Source: Smittium mucronatum | Taxonomy: Eukaryota; Kickxellomycota; Harpellomycetes; Harpellales; Legeriomycetaceae | Assembly (NCBI GenBank): GCA_001953115.1 | Contig: LSSL01001020.1 | Coordinates: 1-32,522, forward strand | DNA length: 32,522 nt | Reading direction: 5' to 3' | Shown: positions 23,701 through 32,522 of the stretch, piece after piece | Numbering within the stretch: the first letter of the stretch is position 1 | How the letters are laid out: each line of letters begins with the position of its first letter | Notes under the pieces: generated by a model | What the model saw: only the letters and a program-made list of their open reading frames with translations | What the model was told of the DNA's origin: nothing | Database searches by the model: none | Translations under genes and position numbers: made by a program

Positions 23701-24319
23701 TACCATTCTATCTTATTGATACGCCGATTAAACTGATATTCTATCAATATGGACTAAAAAATCAATCCAAAAATGAAATTTTAATAAAAGAGTAGCGTAA
23801 ATATAAATGAGTTATAGAATTTAGAAAATGAAGCTCTACGACTGTTTCTATAGTAATTAAGCACGTAAGTGCAAATATAAACAAGCTTATAATGATAAAA
23901 TTTTTATTTTGGTAAATTATTAGGATTAATTAAGTGGAGCTAAATAAATAAATATATACGTAAAGCCCGAATAAATCAAAAGAAATAAATCAAGTATAAT
24001 TCTAATTGTAGTTTTGGGCCTATTTAAATAGTTTTATCTAAATATTATTAATATTAAATAATAACTAGGTTTAAAATTTAAAAAACATATTAATAAATAA
24101 GTCAATACAAAAAAATTTATAGTTTATTATTAAACACAAATTTATGTATTAAAATGGATATTCTTTGAACTTGATGAATATTGGATGTAATCATATTATT
24201 ATTTCAAAGGGGCTCACATAATCAAAAAAAATTGTAAATATTTATCTTTTTGAGTATATAGTAGAAATAGTTTGTGTATTATGTCAAGTGTTGATAATTA
24301 TTGATAAATAAAATTGTAG
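20793..24319. other. AT-rich stretch without a supported gene
   Basis: No gene is supported on either strand. Plus-strand scraps at about 22340-22420 (reading KSPTVTHNIGVLIDYSQKA) and 23830-23890 have coding-like composition but no family motif. The ORF at 23475-23666 is Lys/Ile/Tyr/Phe-rich noise. An AT microsatellite lies at about 22567-22583, and one strong hairpin is listed separately. Confidence 0.5.
23378..23413. repeat. Near-perfect hairpin, 17-bp stem, 2-nt loop
   Basis: TTTCCTATACGTATCTG, then TT, then CAGATACATATAGGAAA. The arms pair at 16 of 17 positions (one C-A mismatch, compatible with a recent C-to-T or G-to-A change). It stands alone in AT-rich DNA with no adjacent gene. A small inverted-repeat element or a replication-generated palindrome are both possible. 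Confidence 0.8.
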
Positions 24320-25870
24320 CTATACCTCTTGAAATTCAGAAAACGCAGTTTTCTTAATTATTTTTGGCCTTCCTTGTTTTTTCCTTTGATTCGGTAGGGT
24401 TATAATATTTAGTTCGCTTTTACCAATATAAATTAAAAATTGGTACATATGATGGCACTTTTTTTTCTATAATAATTTTTTGCATGAGCAATAAGAATCC
24501 TTTTAATCTTTTATAAAACCTTTAGAGTATATAAATGTACACTTTTCAAAAAAAATTATGTTTGAGTAGAAGTTTTCAAACTCCTATTATCCAGCTTATT
24601 TATTAAAAAAACCCCCCATCTTCACTTAAAATAAATTGGGAAATAGGATAAATCGATGAATTTTTTTATTTTAAGCAGTTTCAATATCTAGTTTTTTTTC
24701 CTAAGTCGAAATCTCGTTATAAACAATATTTTGAAGGTTTGGAGAATAAAATTTTTCATAATATAGATAAGACCCTTTAAAAATTCTAAAAAATATAAGA
24801 TGTCTGATACGCAATATCTTTCAAAATTTTCTTTTAAAATTATATTAAACCTCCCCAAAGAGTTGTGGTAAAGTGTCCAAAAAAACGGTATCCTTTATAC
24901 CAATTTTTTTTTTCGAAATGGTTTTTAGATATTTTATCAATTTTTTCCGTTAAAATGCCAAAATCATTCCATTTAGAAATACAATCCTTTTCAAAGATAA
25001 AGTTTATTCTTGTTAGCACTCAGTTGTATTTTTCAGAAGCATCTAAATGCATATTATTTGAAACTATATTTTTTCCTTCCCTGATATAACTTTAATGATT
25101 TTTATATAATGAAACCAGAGATTGGCTCTTTTAATATTTGATGATAATTATTTCAAATAGTTTTGTCATTTGTGGTGCAGAATCAGCAAATATATCTTCA
25201 AAATTTAAATCTACACCCGATTTTTTTGATTCATATAAAAGGATGTTTAGTATCCAGCTATAATCTTCAGTATTGTTTTTTCTTACTATAGAAATGGTTA
25301 TTGTTAAAAAATATTGGTATAAATATGTAATTACTGCGATCATTACTGGATATCCATCTTTAATTGGCTTGAATATTAAATATAAATACAGAATATTGAC
25401 TTTTGAAAGATGGGTGGACATTTTATCAGAAGTTAACATCGCTTTGATTTCATCTGGGATAACTGAAAAATTAAAAAAATAAGCACTGGATGAATTCTTT
25501 TATTTACTCAATTTTTCGCACTTTTTTTCGAAAATATTTTTAGCTGTTTTTTTTAAATGTATTTTTGGTTGCATTTCCTCTTATAGAATAAATTTTTTCC
25601 GAATTTATTGATATTATATCAGTTTCAAACTTTTTTTAATTTTTATAAGAACTAAATCCATCCTTTTTATACTATATAGCCCTGTTCTGGAGCAGTCTTA
25701 ATCAGTTACTATAATTATTTCCATTTTTTTTTTTTCAGAATAGTATTATTTAGCCCTCTTTTCATTATATTCTTCAACTCTAAGATCACTGGGGCAAGCG
25801 AAAGCTTTGAGATTTTTACAGTAATAAATAGTGTTTTTGCATTTTTTCAAAAATCTTGATTTTTTGATCC
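24320..25870 (-). pseudogene. Decayed Mutator-like (MULE) transposase, second lineage, with intron remnant
   Basis: Read on the minus strand from 25870 downward. A FLYWCH-like zinc finger (about 25865-25740) reads FLKKCKNTIYYCKNLK and ACPSDLRVEEYN. An exon starts after a TTTTTCAG acceptor (25463-25470) with IPDEIKAML. The block 25439-25131 is open for 102 codons and holds THLSKVNILYLYLIFK, where the catalytic Asp expected in H-I-D-A-T-Y-K is Tyr (25380-25382). It is followed by KDGYPVMIAV, IVRKNNTEDYSW and the second Asp in FADSAPQMTK (25182-25184). Then, past a stop, come SLVSLYKNH in the CWFH position, NWYKGY, and a degraded S-T-N-N region (FTTTLWGG). SDILYFLEFLKGL follows, and a C-terminal AT-hook region, RKKQGRPKIIKKTA (about 24385-24345), ends at a stop at 24320-24322. 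Spacer residues differ from the 965-2300 relic, so these are separate MULE families. It is clearly inactive. Confidence 0.87.
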
Positions 25871-27310
25871 TCATTACTTGTTTAATACTTATAGGATTGC
25901 TGTAGATAAATTCAATACAATTTATTCTGAGAGTACTCGTTTTTTTAAATTTTCAGGGTAATAGGTTAGAACAATATTTATAAGATTGGGGTTTAATTTA
26001 TTCACACCATATACACATATGCGCATATATTCTGCAATGTTTATTTTATATCGCTTTTTTATTATGGAGCTTCAAACGTTTGATAGGCAGTGAAGTTGTT
26101 AATAAATTATTTTGTTGTTCTTTTACACATACAAATTGTTTTTAATCAGCTTTATCTAATATTTTATTATTTTATATAGATCTATTTTGCTCGCCGGGTT
26201 TGTTTTTTGATCAAAAAAAAGACTTTTAAAAATTTTATATAAGATAGTTAAATCAATATTGTGAAATATTGGAAATGCCAAAATATCTATGTGCGTTTTT
26301 TAAATAAATGTCGATAAAAAGGTGCTTTATATGACAAAATTTAGGAGGTATTTGATTTAATAAGAGTACTTTTAGGAAAATTGGATATTAAAAAATGGTT
26401 TTGGTTTTTCTGGTGTAAATTTGGTGATTAATATGAACTAACGTTTATATTTATCTAAAAGAATCTGAATGATATAATTCTTGGACAGATTACAGGTAAT
26501 CTATTTATATTTTTTAGACGTTCTTTCTTTTTTCTGACATTTTAAAATGGAAGGATAATAAAAATATATTAATTTATTTAGAAATCACTTAAATTTCATG
26601 AAAACATACTATTTTAAATAAAAGCATACCGATTTCCCTAAATCCATATATATTGTTACACATAGATCAATTTTCCCAAGAAATTAACTAAAAATATTCC
26701 AAATATTAATTTTAGATTTCAACATAAAAAATTCATTTCTTAATTTTGTTGGGTGTGTTGAAATCACCAATGATTATATTTTAAAAGCAAAAGGGAATTT
26801 TTTTATTTATAGTACTAAAAATAATATTAATAAAATAAGCAAGTAATGGCTGTAGAGGTCCCAATTTTCAGATAATATAAATTTAATAAGCCCTTTATAC
26901 AGCCCCTTCATAAAAATCTCTGAAAATGGAATATCCCTCAAACTTTTGAAGACAAAGTTTTTAAAGCAAAATTTTAAATACAGAGCAATGAATTTTCTAT
27001 TTTAGTTTAATCTCGGGTCTCAAAATTTAGATTGAGAGCCACGAATTTTTTTAGGAGTCATTTAAGATAGTTTAAAACAATTTATTAAATTTTTTACTTA
27101 ATATTAATAATTTTCAAAGAGCAAATTATATGAAGTTTTTATTAATATAATGAAAGCATCACACATCTTACTCTTTCATAAAATATAATTAATTTTTTTT
27201 CATTTCAGTAGCTATAAATATTATATATAATTACAAATAAGGGTATTCAAAAAAAAAGATATAGTAAATGTATAAGCAGAGAATAGTTTTTCATTAGTAA
27301 AAATATATTT
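25871..27310. other. AT-rich stretch with one unassigned coding-like block
   Basis: About 26740-26840 on the plus strand reads NFVGCVEITNDYILKAKGNF and onward to a stop, with plausible protein composition but no motif I know. Nothing else is supported. Confidence 0.4.
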
Positions 27311-27405
27311 GGTATGAGAGGAGGGAGTAAGATGATGGAGGCGAGAAGGAAGGGGTGATTAGAGGTAGAAGGTACTAAAAGAAGGGAAAATGGTGAATAG
27401 AGAAT
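27311..27405 (+). other. Purine-rich, GC-richer tract 1
   Basis: About 90% A+G on the plus strand with many GG and GGG steps, in the middle of A/T-rich DNA. It is not a microsatellite. On the minus strand it is a polypyrimidine tract just inside the intron implied by the donor at 27421-27428. The minus-strand ORF that covers it (27247-27462) is simply the pyrimidine strand read as Pro/Leu/Ser. Confidence 0.5.
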
Positions 27406-27420
27406 ATTTATAAGAAATAC

Positions 27421-27428
27421 ATTCTTAC
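27421..27428 (-). promoter_or_regulatory. Consensus 5' splice donor (CAG|GTAAGAAT), minus strand
   Basis: The minus strand reads GCGCAGCCAG followed by GTAAGAATGT, an almost ideal U1-complementary donor. An exon of unknown start would lie on the higher-coordinate side. No protein could be assigned, so this may be a 5'-UTR exon, a non-coding transcript or chance. Confidence 0.35.
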
Positions 27429-27766
27429 CTGGCTGCGCTAACCCAAAATATTGTTTTATCACAATTGAAGCAATATAAAAATCAGAATATATTTATTGTT
27501 TCAGTAGTAATGTTTAGCGCGTAGATGAATCAATCTACATTAACTGAAAATATAATACAAAACACTATATTACATAATCGACTAACTTTCCCTTTACAGG
27601 AAAAGCAAGATGTTTAATCTCTCCATAATACACCCTTCTTAAGTCTTAGTCTTATTCTTTAACTTCACTTTATTTTTATCTTTTCTTCATCCTATAGTAT
27701 GTTTAAAATAAAATAAAATCTAGTTTCAAACCTTTTATCTAGTGTTACTCATATTCTAACAATGTG

Positions 27767-27774
27767 GTAAGAAT
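27767..27774 (+). promoter_or_regulatory. Consensus 5' splice donor (GTG|GTAAGAAT), plus strand
   Basis: Plus strand CAATGTG followed by GTAAGAATATAAGG. It shares the eight bases GTAAGAAT with the outward-facing donor at 27421-27428 on the other strand. No coding exon was identified upstream of it. Confidence 0.35.
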
Positions 27775-27871
27775 ATAAGGGGTAGTGAGAGAAAGTTAAA
27801 GTAAGCACATGAGAGGGAGGCGGGTGAACGTAGCAGTTGTGGATGGTGAAATGGGGGGAAGATGAGGTGTC
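27775..27871 (+). other. Purine-rich, GC-richer tract 2
   Basis: Similar in character to tract 1 (GAGAGGGAGGCGGG, then GGATGGTGAAATGGGGGG), on the same strand, directly after the plus-strand donor. It has G-runs but not four regularly spaced ones, so a G-quadruplex is not assured. No known RNA is recognised. Confidence 0.5.
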
Positions 27872-28270
27872 TACTTTTTACAATTTGTTTTAACTACTAT
27901 CCTTAAAATAATTATTTCGAAATTCAGAATGTGAAATACTATTGACTGATTATTTTCTTTCTTCGATTCATAAAATTGAATCTATCCATAGTATTTAAGT
28001 ATTGAATTTTTATTTTTAGCCCAAAAAATCTATATGAAACGCAGGGATATCCAATGCGCATTCAACTATTCATACGTTTTAGATTTAGGATAAATTTATT
28101 TATTTATTTGGGAAAATTAATCTTTGTATAACATCAGCATTGTACGTATTTAGGAAAATCAGCGTGCTTTTAGTTAAAATAGTGTGTTTTCAAGAAATTT
28201 AAGCGATTTCAAAATCAATTGGGATATTTATATTATCTATCAATTTTAAAATGCTCAGGAAAAACCTGTT

Positions 28271-28372
28271 ATGGGTTCATCGAAGGTTACTAATAAAATC
28301 ACCGTAGATTACGTCATTCAAATTTTGAAACTCTTTAAACTCAAGAATTATAATAGTTTTGATTATTCAGTA
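28271..28372 (+). other. Short coding-like ORF, possible exon
   Basis: ATG at 28271 opens 33 codons reading MGSSKVTNKITVDYVIQILK and onward. The frame runs into GTATAAG, a possible splice donor, and an acceptor-like AAATTTTCAG follows about 57 bp later, but the sequence after it stops quickly. It could be a relic exon. No family is recognised. Confidence 0.25.
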
Positions 28373-28794
28373 TAAGTTCGTATTACTGTGAATGTTAGGC
28401 CATTTTTAGCTCAATTAAATTTTCAGCCAAATAGAAACTGTTAGAGAGGATAAATGAAAACTCAATGAACGATTCGCTCTGAATTAAGTAAATTCTTTTC
28501 GGAACCAGATATTTGTGGACTGAATAAACCATTGGCTACACTTGAATTTATTTCGCTAACAAACTAATTAAAGTAATAAAACACACTAGCTCTAATAATC
28601 TTACAACGTTTTTCCAATAGAAAATTACTTTTACAATTACAATTCCTATACTCCCAATACTTTTATAGTATATTTTAGTGATCTTTTCCAAATTAGGAAA
28701 GTGGTAAAAATTCAAAATGGAAGCTTTTCCTCTATAAGATATTCTCCCATATTTCAAACTAATTTTTTTCAAAGCTTTTGATTAAACAACCAAT

Positions 28795-28970
28795 TCAAGT
28801 TTGAGAATTTTGAATAAAAATTATCTGAAAAATTTCACGAAAAATCAATCGTTGAAACAAATTAACATATATACTCGCTGTAGTCTTTTCCCGGTGCCCA
28901 TTTCCTTGTTTCTTATTACTTCATCCCAATCGCTTTCTAAAGGAAAGATATCTGATTCTTCTTGCTTCAT
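28795..28970 (-). CDS. Possible two-exon micro-ORF divergent from the regulator gene
   Basis: On the minus strand, ATG at 28970-28968 begins 32 codons of non-AT-biased protein (MKQEESDIFPLESDW, then DEVIRNKEMGTGKRLQR). At 28874 a GTATAT donor starts a 50-bp intron ending in TTTTTCAG at 28825, and a short second exon closes at a stop at 28795, giving 41 aa. Unspliced, the frame stops at 28845, also giving 41 aa. The protein is acidic at its N-terminus and basic after, with no membrane segment or domain I can name. Its start lies only 43 bp from the predicted start of the plus-strand regulator, so the two would share a promoter. Antisense coincidence is possible: the plus strand is also open here, although its residues look less protein-like. 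Confidence 0.35.
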
Positions 28971-29013
28971 TTGATATTAATAACCCACACATATATGCAA
29001 TAATTATTTTTGA

Positions 29014-31275
29014 ATGAGCTTTTTCCTCAGCTTTCCTAGTTATGATCAATTCTCAAGGATTGTGTTCAAGCTATTGGGGACCAATCAGCTAAGTCTGATC
29101 CCAATTCAGCTGCCGGATTTTCTGTACAAGCTTAAGAACGATCAGCACCCTATCTATTTATTAACAGCCTTCTTAACTATTGGAGTCGAACTTCTTCCAA
29201 AGGATGATTCATTTCCTGGCAGATTGAGTCATGCAGAATATGCTGATATCACATTGAAGCTACTTTCTGCAAATACTGTTGACTCTTCTCCCACTTATAT
29301 TTGGTCCTGCTGCATCTTGGCTTATTATTATTGGAATTCATTCGAGAAGGTTAAATTTGAAAATTTAATGGGTTTGTTTTTCTCCGTCCAATAATTTTTT
29401 ACCAATTTTTAACATTACTTTCCTCCTCTCCATAATAATCTTATATAGCTTTATCCTCAAGGTAAAATTATTTATTTTTATTTTGCTAATTGGATTTGAG
29501 TTTATATCAAAATTTACCATTGATAGAACTGTCAAATGCTCGAGGTTATATATGGTCGACTCGAAAAAGCCTCAGCATATTAGTCAAGATGTCAACAAAC
29601 TCGAGTATAAGAGAAGGATTTTTTGGATTTTCTTTGTTTTTGATAACACAGGTCTTATTTACGGTTCAAAGGCATCTGCTTTCAACGAGAAGTATGCCTG
29701 TGTCAATTTGCCTTCAGATGACTTTAATTACAGATATCGATCTACTGCCAAACACCTCGACTTCACTAATGATATAATATCTTCAAACATGTGTGATGTA
29801 TCTGACTTATCCGCTTTTGACGACAATGTATACTTCTTTATCAAAAACCTCATGCTTCACTCTCGAATAATCATGTTTGTCAAGAGACGTTGGTCTAAGA
29901 AACCTAAGACCCAGGAAGTCATAAACCTTAATTTTATCCTACTACTCCAATCTATCGAGAATTTAAAATTGCTTACTGATAAAAAATATCCTTACTCCTC
30001 GGTCTACAAGAATGGAATTGGTCCTCTTCCCCAAAATTATCGTTTATTGGATCCTGAGAGGGAAATGCATAATTTTGGCTACGTATCGTGGCAGGTTTAC
30101 CACAGCATGAAAATTGCATTATTCCAATCTGAACTTGTCAGAATCACTGGCCGTATAGTTCACCCCGAAAGAATAAAAAAGGCCAAAATCGAGTGTATAA
30201 AAGCTGCTACTATTAAATCCGAAATGTATCAGCTCAACTACAGCCAAAACCAACTATTCTTTTTATCTTTAAATGTACCTTCAATAAGAATTCATTGCCT
30301 GTCCATATTCCTCAATGCTATTTTTGCCGATTTCAATTATCTTGATCGCGATGCGTTTTCTCTCTTTGAAAAACATGTAAATTTATATAGAAATTATGGA
30401 GGGGGATTAAGGAAAGTTAAGTTCATTGACCGGCTTTTAACAAGAATATATCTTTATAAAAAGAAGTCCCACGAAAATAACATCTTACACCCTAAACTAC
30501 CCATATTAATGGAGAGATTCTCCATTAACTCTTCTGATATCACTCCATGGATAGTTCCCAGATATTATGACTTCTTTAAATTTAACTGCTGTTTGGAATC
30601 AAACATGCCTTCAATTGAAGCTGAATCCTACTTGGACGATCCTTTTCCACCTAAAACCACTCAGAATGATTTTGACATTTACAATTTTTATGGAATTAAC
30701 ACCGAATTTTCTAACAAACATCCTGAGAATCCCTTTCATTTACCTTGTATTAATAAAATCCAATCGACTTCAACCTCAGAATCCCATATTAACTCTCCAC
30801 CTCAAAATTTAAGTAAACATAAATATCCAATTCTTACCAAAATTCCATTTAACATAAACTTAAAAGGTAAATCACTTATATTCTTTTTATTTACTATACT
30901 GGAAAACGTTTAATTTTTTGTATTTTTTTATAAAAATTAAAAACAGATAATTACGATAGAAAAAACAGTCGCCACCAGTATTTCGATAAATACAAAATGG
31001 CTTATCCCACCCAGCCTAATCTACATTCTTATCAAAGACTCTATAGACCTGGCTACTTCAACCATGCGTCACGTAGTCTCAATATGAATTACATGTCGCC
31101 ACTCTACAGGAGCATGAATACTCACCACCAAATTACCAAATTATCCGGATCAAATAATAAGTCACAAAACCCAGGCGACAGAAAGATGATTCTTCGCTCA
31201 GTTGAGAAATTTTTGTTAAAGGATACTTCCAACACAATTATTTCCCGCAAATTCATAAACTACGGTGCAAATTAG
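29014..31275 (+). CDS. Fungal-specific transcription factor domain protein, four exons
   Basis: Predicted exons 29014-29371, 29449-29461, 29527-30866 and 30947-31275 sum to 2040 bp, an intact 679-aa frame. Introns are GT-AG, 77, 65 and 80 bp. The protein resembles the Fungal_trans middle-homology region (PF04082) of Zn2Cys6 regulators: IPIQLPDFLYKLKND and LLTAFLTIGVELL near residues 28-65, ALSSRTVKCSRLYMVD built across exons 1-3, and the hallmark EYKRRIFWIFFVFDN at 150-164, followed by a VNLPSDDFNY segment. The last exon is rich in Arg, His, Tyr and Asn. No Cys6 zinc cluster is present in these exons and I found none upstream, so the DNA-binding end may be missing, lie in an exon I could not see, or have been lost. 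Residues 1-8 are weakly supported: TTTTTCCTCAG at 29018-29028 could be a 3' splice site, making the true start further upstream. Codon use is distinctly less AT-driven than in the surrounding relics. Confidence 0.8.
29372..29448 (+). other. Intron 1 of the regulator gene (77 bp)
   Basis: GTTTGT donor and TTATATAG acceptor. Needed because the frame of exon 1 reaches a stop at 29392-29394. Confidence 0.65.
29449..29461 (+). other. 13-nt microexon of the regulator gene
   Basis: CTTTATCCTCAAG completes an Ala codon from exon 1, encodes Leu-Ser-Ser and starts the Arg codon finished by exon 3. It is the only arrangement I found that joins the frames on both sides with GT-AG introns, and it yields residues typical of the Fungal_trans helix. 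It is inferred from sequence alone. Confidence 0.55.
29462..29526 (+). other. Intron 2 of the regulator gene (65 bp)
   Basis: GTAAAAT donor, a GCTAAT branch-like site at 29485-29490 and an ATTGATAG acceptor. Using the earlier TTTGAG acceptor would leave the long frame of exon 3. Confidence 0.6.
30867..30946 (+). other. Intron 3 of the regulator gene (80 bp)
   Basis: GTAAATC donor and AAAAACAG acceptor. Splicing joins exon 3 in frame to the 329-bp last exon. Without it the protein would end in a hydrophobic AT-coded tail at 30913. Confidence 0.7.
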
Positions 31276-32522
31276 ACCCTATCATTTAAAAAAAGGTTCT
31301 TGGTTCTTTATATTTATAGACGGCCAGTTTTAAAAAAAAGAAAATTACTAAACATTTATGTTCTAGTAACCTCGTATTCTGTATAATTATTTCAACCCAA
31401 TTTTTCTTATTTCAAGCTTTGTAGGTCTTCCTAATTATATTATTTCTACCTTTTTTTTTCTTATTTTCATTGCATAATCATGCCTTTTTACCCCCAAAAA
31501 CCTTCAAAAACGGGAGTTTCCAGATTTTTCGTTTGTCAAGACTCCATTTTTTGGAAAGTATAGTAGTTTGAAATCATAATTCTTTAGAATTTTAAAGAAT
31601 CGATAAAGATCTTGTTAAGCCTCAACTCTTTATTTGGATGAATTAACCGCTGATATCCTGGGAAAGTGGGTATAATTAAAGATATTCTTGGAAAAAATTT
31701 TGCCGAAAAAACAATACAAATAACTTCTATTTTTGAGATTTTTATTATAGATCTACAAGAATTAAATGTATAATCGATTTTTGGATTTTAAAAAAAAATT
31801 ATCATTGGTTGGTGCAAAGGTCATATTGGGTAGTAATAATAGTTGAAAGTTAAACTAAACTTTATCTTATCTAAAAGTGGTAACCCATCAGTTTCAACTT
31901 TTTCTAAAAAATATCCCAAGTATAGATCAATATTCAAGCACCCTTAATGCCAGGTCTTCAAAATTTAGGTGCTTATACAGCCCCTTTGGCCACATGATCC
32001 AGTATTATTGGATGGAAGAAGGAAGTGGTGATAAAATTTGGACATTTATTCGATTTTTTTATTTTTCACAATTTTTTTTATAGTTATTTAGGGTCTTTCA
32101 GCCTTCTCAGAGCCGGCTGCACAAAAATTACCAACACTTTTTCGGTTAATAAAAACATTTTAATAAAAATTAACCTTGTTGATTAGCCTATTTTCTACTA
32201 ACAAAAAATTTTTTATGTTTATTTTGAAAAGTCTGAACTCAATAAATTTTTGACATCCGAGAATCTTAAATATATTACCGAAGAAAAAAAAATTGCAGAT
32301 TGATATCAGGTATTGGTCGATTTCATTTTTTTAGAGAAAAATGAATACAAAACATCATTTATATGTGAGATTCTTTTCAAGATTTAAAAAAAATTAAATT
32401 TACACCATTGGTTACAATAAAACTTCACCATCACCAAGCCAATGATTTTGTAGAAAAACATTTTTTTATGGGAAATTGATTTTAAAGTTAATAAAAAGTT
32501 ATATAAACTAATTTAAAAAAAA
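31276..32522. other. Downstream AT-rich flank with two faint relics
   Basis: 3' of the regulator gene. About 31670-31840 on the plus strand reads KVGIIKDILGKNFAEKTIQI and onward, and in a shifted frame IIGWCKGHIG, which faintly recalls the W-x-K-G-H-x-G end of RNase H domains. About 31890-32040 on the minus strand reads YWIMWPKGLYKHLNFEDLAL, unrecognised. Both are broken by stops and I would not name them. The plus-strand ORF at 31877-32083 is the shadow of the latter. The remainder is A/T-rich. Confidence 0.35.

Noticed and set aside
24865..25482. Plus-strand ORFs at 24865-25089 and 25273-25482
   Set aside because: They are antisense shadows of the minus-strand MULE relic, whose motifs are clear.
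27247..27462. 71-codon minus-strand Pro/Leu/Ser ORF
   Set aside because: It is the pyrimidine strand of purine-rich tract 1 and runs straight through a consensus splice donor.
27420..27470. A U1 snRNA 5' end (TTCTTACCTGG resembles ACTTACCTGG)
   Set aside because: No following stem-loop structure was found, and the opposite strand reads more simply as a strong splice donor.
28548..28772. 74-codon minus-strand ORF with a hydrophobic C-terminus
   Set aside because: No splice arrangement joins it in frame to the upstream micro-ORF, and its composition is that of translated AT-rich sequence.
29490..30812. Plus-strand ORFs at 29490-29777 and 30567-30812
   Set aside because: They are alternative-frame shadows within exon 3 of the regulator gene.
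1..32522. CRISPR arrays, prokaryotic operons, integrons or phage genes
   Set aside because: No regularly spaced repeats with unique spacers, no ribosome binding sites and no prokaryotic gene density. Intron signals and the fungal regulator point to a eukaryote.

Overview
The window looks like a very AT-rich nuclear contig of a fungus, not bacterial DNA. It has no operons or Shine-Dalgarno-led genes. The one intact protein gene carries a fungal-specific transcription factor middle-homology region, is split by GT-AG introns of 65-80 bp, and lies in DNA that is otherwise mostly A and T. An early-diverging (zygomycete-grade) fungus is plausible, but the sequence alone does not fix the lineage.

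Layout. (1) 1-505 and 19564-20780 hold two inverted copies of a GC-rich repeat of about 550 bp. Both end in a poly(A) tail that faces inward. The right copy is bracketed by a near-perfect 12-bp target-site duplication, so these look like retroposons rather than the terminal inverted repeats of one 20-kb transposon. The 375-N gap inside the right copy looks like an assembly artefact: the 273 bp before the gap are identical to the first 273 bp after it. (2) 506-19551 is a transposon graveyard. It contains a decayed Mutator-like (MULE) transposase at 965-2300, a decayed DDE_Tnp_4 (Harbinger/IS5-like) transposase at 5731-6612, and a decayed transposase-like gene of a family I cannot name at 8991-10625. 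It also holds two diverged copies of a roughly 1-kb repeat (3880-5030 and 14652-16490) and a few simple or tandem repeats. (3) 20793-28500 is mostly featureless AT-rich DNA. It carries a second, full-length but dead MULE on the minus strand (24320-25870), a 17-bp-stem hairpin (23378-23413), and an odd GC- and purine-rich patch (27311-27871) with two outward-facing consensus 5' splice sites. (4) 28795-31275 is the only clearly living segment: a four-exon regulator gene on the plus strand (29014-31275, predicted 679 aa, with a 13-nt exon) and a possible divergent micro-ORF on the minus strand. (5) 31276-32522 is AT-rich flank with two faint coding-like relics.

How it fits together. I see no pathway or gene cluster. 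This is one regulatory gene at the edge of a large repeat island. The notable biology is the mix of three DDE transposase lineages decayed to different extents, next to GC-rich retroposons whose two copies remain close to 90% identical by eye. Everything here was read by eye. Similarity to families was judged from motif order and was not searched in a database.
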